DNA of 64,000 nt from Myroides marinus (GTDB lineage Bacteria; Bacteroidota; Bacteroidia; Flavobacteriales; Flavobacteriaceae): positions 62,001-126,000 of the forward strand of contig NZ_FNYS01000001.1 of assembly GCF_900109075.1 (NCBI RefSeq). Direction: 5' to 3'. A model generated the notes under the pieces. The model was given only the letters and a program-made list of their open reading frames with translations, made no database searches and was not told where the DNA came from. Positions 9,610 through 18,079 of this stretch are shown piece after piece. The position numbers were made by a program, and so were the translations under genes. Position 1 is the first letter of the stretch, and every line of letters begins with the position of its first letter.

Positions 9610-11175
9610 TTAATTACTTGTGCGTTTCGGTCCTTTTGATTCAGGCCATTCTTGACGCTCTCCTTTATTATCTAATGGAAGTACTATCTTCTCTCTAGAT
9701 ACCAATTCTTTCTCTTCACTAGCCTTATATGCCATAATAGCGATTAAGATAGCATTGTTCTGTACATCGTCATAAACGATCTTATCAGCTGTATCTCTAT
9801 TCGTATGCCAAGTATAGTTACCATATCCCCAGCTCAATGAGCTCATCATAAATCCAGGTATATCTTTACTTACGAATGATACGTGATCAGAACCTCCACC
9901 TGAAGGTGATCCAGGGAAACTAGTCTTGATCTCTTTCTTGTATTTCTCTGGCACAGCATATAACCAATCCGTGATATACTGGTAAGAGTTTAAGAACCCT
10001 TGTCCTGATATATTAGCTACACGTCCAGTACCATTATCTTGGTTAAACACGACTTGTATTTTATTGTGTAATTCTGGGTGATCTGCTACGAAAGCACGCG
10101 AACCGTTTAATCCTTGCTCCTCACTTCCCCAGTTACCGATAAGGATAGTACGTTTAGGGTTTGGCAATACTGCTTTTAAGATACGAGCAGCTTCCATCAT
10201 CGTGATAATTCCTGTACCGTTATCAGTAGCTCCTGTACCACCATCCCAGCTATCTAAGTGAGCTGATAAGATAACATATTCATCTGCTTTCTCTCCACCT
10301 TTAAGCTCTGCTATCGTATTATACGTCTTAGCAGTACCTAAATCTTTAGATTGAGCATTCACATTGATACGCGGTTTCTTACCATTCTCTGCTAAGCGGT
10401 ATAGCATTCCATAGTCTTCTACAGCAATATCAATAGTAGGTACTTTCTTAGTTTCTGCACCGAATATTCTATTTGCTCCCATAATACCTGTCCAGTAAGA
10501 CATTACTACTCCAGCAGCACCTGCATCTTCTAATACTTTAGGTAATTCTTTAGCTGTATAGCCAGTATTCTTTACACGAGTTGCCCATGCTTTTTCGGCA
10601 GTAGCTTTCTCTTCTTTCATTTTAGTATAAGACTCTTCAGTAGCGAAGTTTTGCCATTGGTAATCAGGACGCCCTGTTGGCTGATGCATTGAGATCAATA
10701 CATACTTCCCCTTTACTGATGGTAGCCAAGCTTCAAACTCAGCCTTAGTCTTAGCATCTACTAACACTACTACTTCTCCATCTACACCACCTTTTTTAGA
10801 AGCAGGACTCCATGCTAACTGCATTCCTTCTAGTGATTTAACACGAGGTGCAGTCATTGTGATCTGTGTAGTACCACGTTCCCATGCTTTCCATGTTCCG
10901 TATTCCTCATTGCGAGACTCGAACCCCATAGAAGCATATTGATCCTTAACCCAATTATGAGCTTGCATCATCTGTGGTGTCCCTACTAATCTAGGTCCGA
11001 TTACATCCATTAATTCGAATGCGTAATTTTTTAGTTGTGAATTTGTAGTTCCTTCTTTAACGATAGCATCTACTATAGCATCTTGTTTTTGTGCTAATGA
11101 TAATGTACTAGATAGCAGTGCTACTCCTAATACACCATTTGCAATCGTCTTAGTGATTGTTGTATTAAATCTCAT
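9610..11175 (-). CDS. Secreted M28-family zinc peptidase with PA-domain insert
   Basis: 521 residues with an N-terminal signal peptide ending ...LLSSTLSLAQK. The catalytic domain carries the M28 dizinc set: SAHLDSWDGG (His, about residue 302), ATDNGTG (bridging Asp, about 314), GSEEQGLNGS (general-base and ligand Glu, about 353), NQDNGTGR (Asp, about 378) and TWHTNRDT (His, about 454). The region between about 120 and 260 (YVLISMHQP, DAGAAGVVMSYWTG) is a protease-associated type insert. This is the architecture of carboxypeptidase Q and related aminopeptidases or dipeptidases of the periplasm. All five ligands are present, so it should be active. It is transcribed alone with its own terminator. 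Confidence 0.92.
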   Translation of the reverse strand: MRFNTTITKTIANGVLGVALLSSTLSLAQKQDAIVDAIVKEGTTNSQLKNYAFELMDVIGPRLVGTPQMMQAHNWVKDQYASMGFESRNEEYGTWKAWERGTTQITMTAPRVKSLEGMQLAWSPASKKGGVDGEVVVLVDAKTKAEFEAWLPSVKGKYVLISMHQPTGRPDYQWQNFATEESYTKMKEEKATAEKAWATRVKNTGYTAKELPKVLEDAGAAGVVMSYWTGIMGANRIFGAETKKVPTIDIAVEDYGMLYRLAENGKKPRINVNAQSKDLGTAKTYNTIAELKGGEKADEYVILSAHLDSWDGGTGATDNGTGIITMMEAARILKAVLPNPKRTILIGNWGSEEQGLNGSRAFVADHPELHNKIQVVFNQDNGTGRVANISGQGFLNSYQYITDWLYAVPEKYKKEIKTSFPGSPSGGGSDHVSFVSKDIPGFMMSSLSWGYGNYTWHTNRDTADKIVYDDVQNNAILIAIMAYKASEEKELVSREKIVLPLDNKGERQEWPESKGPKRTSN

Positions 11176-11354
11176 TATAGTTTGGTGTTTTGTTTAAGAA
11201 GGGCAAATTACACATTTAACCCTAATTACCAAACCTATAAATCTCCATTTATACCATAATCACTAGATTATACAAGTAATTTCACAATTATTCATATTCA
11301 ATACAGCGTGTTTTATAAATATTGGTCTACTTTATTATAAAAGTCACAGTTATT

Positions 11355-12047
11355 CTACTCATAATACTCATAACTATATCTGCGCTCATTAAATACATTT
11401 CTATCTGCTGTATAAGTAGTTTGCTCTTCTACATTACCAAACTTATCAAAAGTCTCGTTCGATATCTCAAACTTATCCTCTTTAGACTCCAATACATCTT
11501 TTTGAATAAAAGAATTCTGATAACCACTCTCATCATAAAACCATTTGGTTAAAACATTAGCTTGATCTACCTCTCCTGCTTTCACAATCATCTGCATAGA
11601 TATCACATTGCCTTCCTTATCACAGACATATTTAATCACGGTACTCATCGCTCTATTTTCAGTATAATGTGTAGTCGATACTAACTCTTTAGGAGAAGAC
11701 CACTTCTGTGTAGCCTCACTTATCACCTTACCTTCATAATCTAATCCATTTACCTTGCGCAGCTTCCCATTATACTTTTCGTACTTAATCATTCCATTAG
11801 TGCTAAACTCTAATAATTCTGTATCTAACTCATTATCTAATGACTCCATAGACACTTTATATCCTAGGCTATCATATAGACTAATCGTCTGAGATACTAT
11901 ATCTGTATCAGGTACACGTGTAAGTACAACCATCTTCTTTACCTTACCTCTCACTCCATCTAACTGCCAATCTGTAGGTGGTGTACTCACTTCTTTTTGA
12001 CACGACATAAAAGTCAATGCCAACATAAACAACAATATTCTTTTCAT
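11355..12047 (-). CDS. YD-repeat-like lipoprotein, tandem paralogue of 12071-12772
   Basis: 230 residues; MKRILLFMLALTFMSCQKE is a lipoprotein signal. After it comes PTDWQLDGVRGKVKK, almost the same as PTDWQVDGLKGKVKK in the neighbour. The rest is made of short beta units with Asp/Tyr/Gly turns (ISLYDSLGYKVSME, KYEKYNGKLRKVNG, WFYDESGYQNSF, ETFDKFGNVEEQTTY) that resemble isolated YD/RHS repeats. It ends in YSYEYYE, as does its neighbour (YEYYE). Gap to the upstream gene is 23 bp, so the two are probably cotranscribed. The function is unknown; it is a periplasmic or surface beta-structured protein. Confidence 0.78.
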   Translation of the reverse strand: MKRILLFMLALTFMSCQKEVSTPPTDWQLDGVRGKVKKMVVLTRVPDTDIVSQTISLYDSLGYKVSMESLDNELDTELLEFSTNGMIKYEKYNGKLRKVNGLDYEGKVISEATQKWSSPKELVSTTHYTENRAMSTVIKYVCDKEGNVISMQMIVKAGEVDQANVLTKWFYDESGYQNSFIQKDVLESKEDKFEISNETFDKFGNVEEQTTYTADRNVFNERRYSYEYYE

Positions 12048-12070
12048 TTCTTTTTCTTCAGCTATTTTTA

Positions 12071-12772
12071 CTACTCATAATATTCATAAATAAACTCTTC
12101 TGTAACCCTATTTTTTTTCTCTTTATCTTGAACTATTCTTCTAATTATATTGTCTCTCTTATCTCTCTTTTGGATTTCGTACAAGTAATATGATTTCTCT
12201 TCTTCATTATCTGACTTACTGCTATAATCAAGGCGTATTAGTTCACCTCCTTCATTATATGTATAGAATATATTTGATACATCTACACTTTCTTCTTCTC
12301 CACTCGAAAACTTAGTATAATTCTCTTTGTTTATCAATCTGTATTCTTCATCATAAGTACTTCTACTATAGGAGTCATTTCCTAAAAAACCATAAATAAA
12401 AACTTGTTGTCTATCCGCAGTCCAATACTCTCGATCAAAGGTTCGATTACTCATCGTATATTCATTATCTTCTTCTTCACAAGGCAAACTAATAATATAT
12501 CGCTTATTATCATTATATTCTCTATATATATTCTGATATTCACATATAAGTGAACTTCCATTACCATCAGTATCATATAGTAGGGTTTTAGTTTTAACCC
12601 CCTCAGCATTGTATAATACCTCTTCTTTTTTAATAGCTCCATCAGTCCAAGTCCTCACCATAGTCCTCTTCTTCACCTTTCCTTTTAACCCATCCACTTG
12701 CCAGTCAGTAGGTACTTGCCCTTGTACTAAAAAAGACATTGTAATAAATAGCAGTAGTAATAGCTTTTTCAT
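12071..12772 (-). CDS. YD-repeat-like secreted protein, tandem paralogue of 11355-12047
   Basis: 233 residues; MKKLLLLLFITMSFLVQGQ is a type I signal peptide, not a lipoprotein one, unlike the paralogue downstream. The mature N terminus PTDWQVDGLKGKVKK is shared. YD-like units follow (EEVLYNAEGVKTKTLLYDTDGNG, NRTFDREYWTADR, STYDEEYRLINKEN, FYTYNEGGELIRLDYS). The C terminus is highly charged and ends in EFIYEYYE. The same fold pattern recurs in the four-gene array at 16.3-20.0 kb, although the N-terminal WQxDG motif is absent there. No function known. Confidence 0.78.
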   Translation of the reverse strand: MKKLLLLLFITMSFLVQGQVPTDWQVDGLKGKVKKRTMVRTWTDGAIKKEEVLYNAEGVKTKTLLYDTDGNGSSLICEYQNIYREYNDNKRYIISLPCEEEDNEYTMSNRTFDREYWTADRQQVFIYGFLGNDSYSRSTYDEEYRLINKENYTKFSSGEEESVDVSNIFYTYNEGGELIRLDYSSKSDNEEEKSYYLYEIQKRDKRDNIIRRIVQDKEKKNRVTEEFIYEYYE

Positions 12773-12953
12773 AGAGTTTTTATGTTAAAGATACACTTTT
12801 ATCTAATTATCTATTTCTAAAAGTATTACGAAAAACATTGTCATCTTAATTTCTCACTTCCGATTCTATTATCAATCTGAACAGTTGTATTCATAGTAAA
12901 ATAAGAGATTAGTAATAATATACATCCAACTTCTACAGCCGATGTTGAAAGCT

Positions 12954-12961
12954 TACCTTTG
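12954..12961 (+). promoter_or_regulatory. -7 promoter box for the DMT exporter gene
   Basis: TACCTTTG matches the Bacteroidota -7 consensus TAnnTTTG, 32 bp before the ATG at 12994. No good TTG-type -33 element is seen at the usual distance. Confidence 0.55.
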
Positions 12962-12993
12962 CCCAGAATTTTTAATTACAATTTTTTAAAACA

Positions 12994-13890
12994 ATGAAAA
13001 ACCTTAAAGGAATTCTATTCGCATTGATTTCTTCGGGTACATTTGGTCTGGTGCCTTTGTTCTCCTTACCATTGATACTTCCGAACTTGCGACCAGAAGG
13101 AGTGGCTGCTATAGGCATACCGACCATTCTATTTTACCGATTTTTATTTTCATCTGTCACGATGGGTGCAGTATGCTTGTACAAAAAAACAAGTTTAAAA
13201 ATTTCGATTAAGGATTTAGCAGTCGTCTTTTTCTTGGCGTTATTTTATGCCGCAACAGCCAAGTTTCTAGTAGACGCATACGAATATATAGACAGTGGTC
13301 TAGCCACTACGGTACATTTCTTATACCCTATATTCGTAAGTATAGTAATGATCATATTTTATAAAGAAAAGAAGTCACTTGCCCTACTTATCGCATCTGT
13401 ACTGTCCTTAATAGGTGTAGGTATGATGTGTATACACGGAGAAGCTTCGCCATCACTATTTACAGGACTAGTACTTTCAGCATTGACGATATTCACCTAT
13501 GGTCTATACATCGTAGGGCTGAACAAATCTAGAATAGCAGATATGAACTTTGACTCGCTAACGTTCTATGTATTATTAATGGGATGTTTGATATTCTTGT
13601 TCTATTGTCTATTTACTACAGGAGTAGAACCTATAACTATCCCGAGTGATTGGATGAACTTAATTCTACTAGGAGTATTCGCTACATTTATCTCAGACTT
13701 GTGTCTAGTACTAGCTGTGAAACACGCAGGTAGTACCATCACATCTATCCTAGGATCTATGGAACCCGTAGTAGCTGTATTAGTAGGTACTCTGTTCTTC
13801 GCAGAACACTTTGACTGGATGTCAGCAGCTGGGTTATTGTTCGTACTAGGGTCTGTAACATTAGTTATCGTAGCAAATAAAAATAAGTAA
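12994..13890 (+). CDS. EamA/DMT-superfamily transporter
   Basis: 298 residues with about ten hydrophobic helices in two five-helix halves, the EamA (DUF6) duplicated layout. The first half opens with GILFALISSGTFGLVPLFSLPLI, and the second half ends in the typical GSMEPVVAVLVGTLFFAE motif followed by a last helix and a short basic tail. DMT proteins of this kind export amino acids, nucleobases or drugs, but the substrate cannot be told. No cotranscribed neighbour. A stable hairpin follows at 13949. Confidence 0.88.
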   Translation: MKNLKGILFALISSGTFGLVPLFSLPLILPNLRPEGVAAIGIPTILFYRFLFSSVTMGAVCLYKKTSLKISIKDLAVVFFLALFYAATAKFLVDAYEYIDSGLATTVHFLYPIFVSIVMIIFYKEKKSLALLIASVLSLIGVGMMCIHGEASPSLFTGLVLSALTIFTYGLYIVGLNKSRIADMNFDSLTFYVLLMGCLIFLFYCLFTTGVEPITIPSDWMNLILLGVFATFISDLCLVLAVKHAGSTITSILGSMEPVVAVLVGTLFFAEHFDWMSAAGLLFVLGSVTLVIVANKNK

Positions 13891-13948
13891 AGATGATGTA
13901 TGGTCTAGTCCAAAATCTGCGATAACCATAATAAGATAAAATGAAGGG

Positions 13949-13976
13949 GGCTGTCTCATAGCAAAATGAGACAGCC
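13949..13976. terminator. Stable hairpin after the DMT exporter gene
   Basis: GGCTGTCTCAT (13949-13960 region) pairs with ATGAGACAGCC around a 6-nt loop. Neither flank has a long T-run, so termination strength is uncertain. It lies between convergent genes ending at 13890 and 14096. Confidence 0.55.
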
Positions 13977-14095
13977 TCTACTATTGTGGGATATGCTTTA
14001 TTGGACACGCAAAGTATTGCGTCTGTACCTTGATATATTGTGTGGATGTGGTTTAGAGTTGACTGTTAACCTTGAACCGTTAGCCATTAACCTAT

Positions 14096-14446
14096 TTATT
14101 CATTCTCCAGAACGTCATCTAGACTTTGTTTACGTACATCTACCAGTTTCATTTCTGGATATACGAATATGCTTTGCTTCTCATACATTTCTTTAATGAT
14201 AGCGATACACTTCTCTTTAGTCGCATACATCTGAGGGTTGATCAATGTAGGTGGATTAAGAACCTCAACTAAGATACGATCTTCATCACAGTGAAACTGC
14301 ATAGTGTGTTTTCCTACTTGTATACCTAAGAAGTTATCTACTAAATCTATGGTCTCAGAGAATAACTCTATACATTCCTCATATGTCAATTCTAAATTCT
14401 CCTCAGAGATATTCTCGTAATAATCTGTGTAAAACACTGTAATCAT
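14096..14446 (-). CDS. Small acidic cytosolic protein, paralogue of 7984-8310
   Basis: 116 residues, MITVFYTDYYENISEEN. It shares with the gene at 7984-8310 the N-terminal strand, the DNFLGI block, the T-M-Q-F strand and a following hydrophobic strand (ILVEVLN). It is Glu/Asp-rich with Cys at the centre of one helix (TYEECIELF) and another (KEKCIAIIKEMYEKQ). No signal peptide. Immunity-like or regulator-like small protein; no recognised family. The two copies lie about 6 kb apart with unrelated genes between them, so they did not arise as a simple adjacent tandem. An 11-bp-unit repeat element lies about 200 bp upstream. Confidence 0.7.
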   Translation of the reverse strand: MITVFYTDYYENISEENLELTYEECIELFSETIDLVDNFLGIQVGKHTMQFHCDEDRILVEVLNPPTLINPQMYATKEKCIAIIKEMYEKQSIFVYPEMKLVDVRKQSLDDVLENE

Positions 14447-14643
14447 AGGTCGTTTATTTATTCTTTGATATTCGATACACTTATGTCTACTATACTTTGT
14501 ACCTTAGCATAAGCATATTCTTCTACAGGGTAAAGGTATTTCTTTTTTTACTCTTTCTACTACAGATTTTCTATCTTATTCCTAGTTCACCTTATATTAA
14601 TACTCCATTAGTATAGTACGTATATTATAGCAGTTTTGATTTC

Positions 14644-14747
14644 AATGACTCCGTTGTGAGTCCGTGATAGGTCCGTAGTGAGTCCGTTAAAATGATCAAA
14701 ACAACGGAGTCACTATGCAGTTATCACTCACACATATCTCTGTCATC
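14644..14747. repeat. Inverted array of 11-bp units, locus A
   Basis: The left arm has four 11-bp units at 14644 (AATGACTCCGT), 14655 (TGTGAGTCCGT), 14666 (GATAGGTCCGT) and 14677 (AGTGAGTCCGT). A 16-bp core (14688-14703) ending in AAAACA follows, then a right arm of four units in inverse orientation at 14704 (ACGGAGTCACT), 14715, 14726 and 14737. Mirrored units agree at 10, 7, 7 and 6 of 11 positions, 30 of 44 in total by hand count. It fills most of the 327-bp gap between two minus-strand genes. The same layout occurs at 31535-31639 and 51695-51799. Confidence 0.8.
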
Positions 14748-14773
14748 TAAAACAGAACTAAATAAGAAGTAAA

Positions 14774-15136
14774 TCAAGGCTGAACTGCTAGTAAATAACG
14801 TTGAATCAAATAGAAGATAATCCCTCCTATCATATAACATCCTATATCGAGGAGATCTGATGTGTATCTAGGGTGAAATTGAGGTAGGTAATATTCAAAA
14901 TAGATAGCGTAATAAGCTACTATGAACATAATCATCCAGATGGATAGTTTATATACCTTTCCTTTAAAAAGCTGAACTACAGCTAAGATAATAAACAAGG
15001 TAATAGGAATGGAAAGAATATCGTTGAGATAATTATTTAGAAATAAAGGTAGGTCTACACCTATTCGTTGTAATACATAGATACTTCCTCCTATCAATAT
15101 CATAACGATAAAGGTCCAATGCTTCAATACTGTCAT
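14774..15136 (-). CDS. Four-helix membrane protein (VanZ-like size class)
   Basis: 120 residues from the ATG at 15136 (MTVLKHWTFIVMILIGG). That ATG overlaps the TGA of the upstream zinc-ribbon gene as ATGA, so the two are translationally coupled; the frame is open further upstream, but coupling argues for this start. Four hydrophobic segments, with a conserved-looking loop NNYLNDILSIPITLF between the first two and YTSDLLDIGCYMIGG before the last. Short Bacteroidota proteins with a loop of this ND-L-P type are sometimes annotated as VanZ-like or as a magnesium citrate transporter; I cannot confirm either. The unit likely works with its zinc-ribbon partner. Confidence 0.75.
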   Translation of the reverse strand: MTVLKHWTFIVMILIGGSIYVLQRIGVDLPLFLNNYLNDILSIPITLFIILAVVQLFKGKVYKLSIWMIMFIVAYYAIYFEYYLPQFHPRYTSDLLDIGCYMIGGIIFYLIQRYLLAVQP

Positions 15137-15447
15137 GCTACAATCATACCTATTAGCCATGCTAAGAACATACCTATAGCCATAACTACCATCCATACTC
15201 CGTATATCAACTTAAAGAACAGGCGTACTACTAACCACCTATGGTTAGTCATTCTCTGTAAGAATTTTTCTATAGCAGAGGGTTCTTCAGCTAAGGCTTT
15301 TGCTACACGTTCACGCTCTACTTCTATACGCACTTGCTCTCTCTGCTTGACCATATTAAGTGCATGTCCACAGTTGACACATTGCTCTGTATCTATGTTA
15401 AACGTTCCACATTGTGAACACCTGATATGTACTTGTCCTTTAGACAT
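15133..15447 (-). CDS. Zinc-ribbon protein with C-terminal membrane helix
   Basis: 104 residues. The N terminus has two CxxC pairs (RCSQCGTF at about 9-12 and QCVNCGHA at about 23-26), a rubredoxin-type zinc ribbon. A charged helix follows (REQVRIEVERERVAKALAEE), then a hydrophobic tail of two helices (VRLFFKLIYGVWMVVMAIGM, FLAWLIGMIVA). It is probably a tail-anchored inner-membrane protein. Its stop overlaps the start of the next gene (ATGA). The function is unknown. Confidence 0.78.
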   Translation of the reverse strand: MSKGQVHIRCSQCGTFNIDTEQCVNCGHALNMVKQREQVRIEVERERVAKALAEEPSAIEKFLQRMTNHRWLVVRLFFKLIYGVWMVVMAIGMFLAWLIGMIVA

Positions 15448-15493
15448 AATTTCTTTTAATCTTTAGCTTCAAAGCTACTGCTTTTGACTGCAA

Positions 15494-15532
15494 TAAAAAA
15501 AGCCTTTACTCCCAGATGGGATATAAAGGCTT
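15494..15532 (-). terminator. Terminator of the HugZ-like gene
   Basis: AAGCCTTTA pairs with TAAAGGCTT, with an inner TCCCA/TGGGA helix, and the minus-strand transcript continues into a T-run. It lies 25 bp after the stop at 15557. Confidence 0.8.
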
Positions 15533-15556
15533 CTTCCGTTAATAAAAATATAGTTT

Positions 15557-16102
15557 TTATTTTTTATCTACGTTGTGTTGACCATGAGCTCCATGTCTAT
15601 GCTCCATCACTTGTAGGTTTTCGTCTATAAAGTATGCACTACCAAATCCATTCACGTAAGACCCTTTCACTGGTTTAAAGTTAAACATGATGAAGTCTTC
15701 TAAATTGTCTAATATCTCTACTACTTTTCCGTGTCTCTCTCTTAAGTCAGCAATAGCTTTTTCATAAAGAGGGTTTTCCTTCTCTATTAGTTCCGCTTGA
15801 GTATCTAGTGTTAGACGGTGTCTAGCATATAATTGCTTAGATACACTCTCGTCCTCTACGAACATAAATGATACCTGTTTGCGATCGCGTAAGTTCTTAG
15901 TATGCTTAGCCATAAAAGATACTAAAATCTGAAATTCATTACCTACTCTAGAGTAAGGAGCTGTACTCACTAATGGTGTACCATCTTCACTGATAGTAGC
16001 CATCATTACTGACTTACACTCATTGATTAATTCTTCAATCTTAGGTGCTTTTGGCTTCACTTTATGTTGGTCAAAATTTGGGTTTATTGTATCTGTACTC
16101 AT
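15557..16102 (-). CDS. Pyridoxamine-5'-phosphate-oxidase-fold protein, HugZ-like
   Basis: 181 residues, cytosolic. The fold begins after about 25 residues with IEELINECKSVMMATISEDGTPLVS, the FMN/heme split-barrel start, continues through SFMFVEDES and ends with VKGSYVNGFGSAYFID, the GSYV-x-GFG-x-A block seen in HugZ-type heme-degrading proteins of Campylobacter and Helicobacter. The last residues (MEHRHGAHGQHNVDKK) hold four His and could bind metal or heme. HugZ-type proteins release iron from heme. Neighbours do not include a heme transporter, so the heme role is inferred from the family only; a flavin oxidoreductase role is the alternative. Confidence 0.8.
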   Translation of the reverse strand: MSTDTINPNFDQHKVKPKAPKIEELINECKSVMMATISEDGTPLVSTAPYSRVGNEFQILVSFMAKHTKNLRDRKQVSFMFVEDESVSKQLYARHRLTLDTQAELIEKENPLYEKAIADLRERHGKVVEILDNLEDFIMFNFKPVKGSYVNGFGSAYFIDENLQVMEHRHGAHGQHNVDKK

Positions 16103-16293
16103 CTCTTATAATTTTTATGTAGCGAATATAATCAATTATTTAAACTAAATAAAAATAAGAATAGGTTTTAACAAGATTATACAATTATAAGCGTCTAAAA
16201 TACTGATAGCCGTAAAATGGCAGTGAATTAACTTAGTAACAACTACGGCATCTTGAAATAAATTGTATTTTTAGCCCTCATTCAAAAACAACA

Positions 16294-17178
16294 ATGAAAA
16301 GAATACTAATAATAGCCCCACTATTCTTACTATTAATGAATTGTGGTAGTTCTCATACTGCTACCAATGCTAAGAAGGGAAAGACAAAGACGATAACGGT
16401 ACTAGACTATGCAATAGAGAAAAGCCATCTCTTAGTAACAGAAAAAGTAATAGATCCAAAAAATAAAAACAAGACTAAAGAAAATACAACTACTGAGATA
16501 GAGCAACGCCAGTTCTTATTTACGTATGATGACGCTGGTCAGTTGGTAAATACTTACTCATGTGATATCCTAAATGACAAAAAGACTAATCCGTCTACGC
16601 TAACTGTTCACCTCAATGCAAAAAAACAGATAACAGGGTTATCTCTTGACGAAAATGAGAATAAACTGAAGGTAAGTTATAAGGACAATTTCGTACATCA
16701 GATCTCTCATTATGAGTCTGAATTTAAGGAGTTGGTGGTGAATACTTTTACATATAATAAGAATAAGCTACCTGGCAAAACACAGTTAGGTAATGCTAGT
16801 AATCCATCAGAAGTAATAGACCTTAGTTTTAGTTATGACGAGAAGTTAAATGTAATAGAGAGTACTTATGACAATGAGGTAATGACTCTAGCATATGACG
16901 ATAAGAAATACTTGCTAGCTGGACAACCTTATTACTACAATCCGTTCTATTATTTATCGATAGATTGGTTGACATTCACCAACTACAATCCTCAGAACAA
17001 TATCACTAGGTCTGAGGACAATGAGTTTATCACTACTGTAGATTACACCTATAATGAGAAAGACTTACCAGTAACGGCTACTGTAACTAAGACGTCTAAG
17101 GTAAACAAACAAGATAGTAGAGTGACTTCTGAACATGAGTTTCACTACAAAGAGATAGAAATACCACTAAAGAAATAA
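16294..17178 (+). CDS. YD-repeat-like lipoprotein, copy 1 of a tandem array
   Basis: 294 residues. MKRILIIAPLFLLLMNCGSS is a lipoprotein signal (MNC). The mature protein has short beta units such as FLFTYDDAGQLVNTY, LSFSYDEKLNVIE and TLAYDDKKY. A hallmark block shared by all four copies is TFTNYNPQNNITRSEDNEF then DYTYNEKDLPVTA, and the C terminus ends in HEFHYKEIEI. Spacing to copy 2 is 23 bp. It is probably the first gene of a three-gene transcript 16294-18958. The function is unknown; the fold resembles a small YD/RHS-like beta sheet anchored to a membrane. Confidence 0.8.
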   Translation: MKRILIIAPLFLLLMNCGSSHTATNAKKGKTKTITVLDYAIEKSHLLVTEKVIDPKNKNKTKENTTTEIEQRQFLFTYDDAGQLVNTYSCDILNDKKTNPSTLTVHLNAKKQITGLSLDENENKLKVSYKDNFVHQISHYESEFKELVVNTFTYNKNKLPGKTQLGNASNPSEVIDLSFSYDEKLNVIESTYDNEVMTLAYDDKKYLLAGQPYYYNPFYYLSIDWLTFTNYNPQNNITRSEDNEFITTVDYTYNEKDLPVTATVTKTSKVNKQDSRVTSEHEFHYKEIEIPLKK

Positions 17179-17201
17179 TAGCTTTAATCAACCAATATGC
17201 T

Positions 17202-18062
17202 ATGAAAAACAAGTTAGTACTTACTTCATTATTATTGATAGTAACTGGCTCGATAACTGTCTTTGCTCAAAAGAAGGTTACTGTAGTCAAACAAGTAATA
17301 GAGAAATATCACATTCCTAAGACGGAGATAATCTCTCTTAGCCCTGATAGTAAGAGTACTAACCCCGGTGGAGAAACTGAGATATTCATCAAAAAGTTCG
17401 ATTTAGACTATAATGCTAAGGGAGAGTTAATCTCTGTAATGACATATCACCTAGAGAATGATATGCCTACTTATCCGTTCACCTTCTATGTTGAAATGGG
17501 CAATACTCAGCAAATCAAAGACATTTCTTTGGGTACAGACACGAGTACTTATAAACTAAAGTATAATGATAATCTACTCGAGACATTCACTTACGCTAAC
17601 ATCAACTTTAGAGAATCTAAAACGAGTAAATATACGTATAACAAAAAACTACTACCTAGTCATATTTTGATCTCAACTATACCTGAGAGTCCCACTCCTA
17701 CCGAGATTTCATTAGAGTATAACGATAAACGTAATCTAATCAAGGAGACCTATCAAAACGAATCTACAGAGTACACTTATGATAACAAGAAATATCCGTT
17801 CTACTACTTACCATACGGATACACAGTGTCTAACTTACTGAGTAGCGAATCTTTAATGTTTACAAATTACATACAACAAAACAATGTAATTAAATCAGAA
17901 AACACTAAATTTATCTATTCTATAGACTATACATATAACCAAAATCACTTGCCTATCTCTGCTAGAATCACTAGTGTGGATAAGAACAATAAAGATAAGG
18001 TAAGATTGTTATATGAGTATGAATTCGTCTATATGGAGATAAATGCTTCTATAACTAAGTAA
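17202..18062 (+). CDS. YD-repeat-like secreted protein, copy 2 of a tandem array
   Basis: 286 residues with a type I signal peptide (...GSITVFAQKK). Shared blocks with the other copies: VVKQVIEKYHIPKTE after the signal, FDLDYNAKGELISV, SLEYNDKRNLIKETY, STEYTYDNKKYPFYYLPYG, LMFTNYIQQNNVIKSENTKF, DYTYNQNHLPISA and the C-terminal YEYEFVYMEIN. Gaps are 23 bp upstream and 17 bp downstream. Copy 1 is a lipoprotein while copies 2 and 3 are not, so location differs between paralogues. Unknown function. Confidence 0.8.
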   Translation: MKNKLVLTSLLLIVTGSITVFAQKKVTVVKQVIEKYHIPKTEIISLSPDSKSTNPGGETEIFIKKFDLDYNAKGELISVMTYHLENDMPTYPFTFYVEMGNTQQIKDISLGTDTSTYKLKYNDNLLETFTYANINFRESKTSKYTYNKKLLPSHILISTIPESPTPTEISLEYNDKRNLIKETYQNESTEYTYDNKKYPFYYLPYGYTVSNLLSSESLMFTNYIQQNNVIKSENTKFIYSIDYTYNQNHLPISARITSVDKNNKDKVRLLYEYEFVYMEINASITK

Positions 18063-18079
18063 GACATTATAAAAACGCT

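Noticed and set aside
13966..14196. A 76-codon plus-strand frame
   Set aside because: It starts inside a hairpin, overlaps the conserved gene at 14096-14446 on the other strand, and has no coding-like composition.
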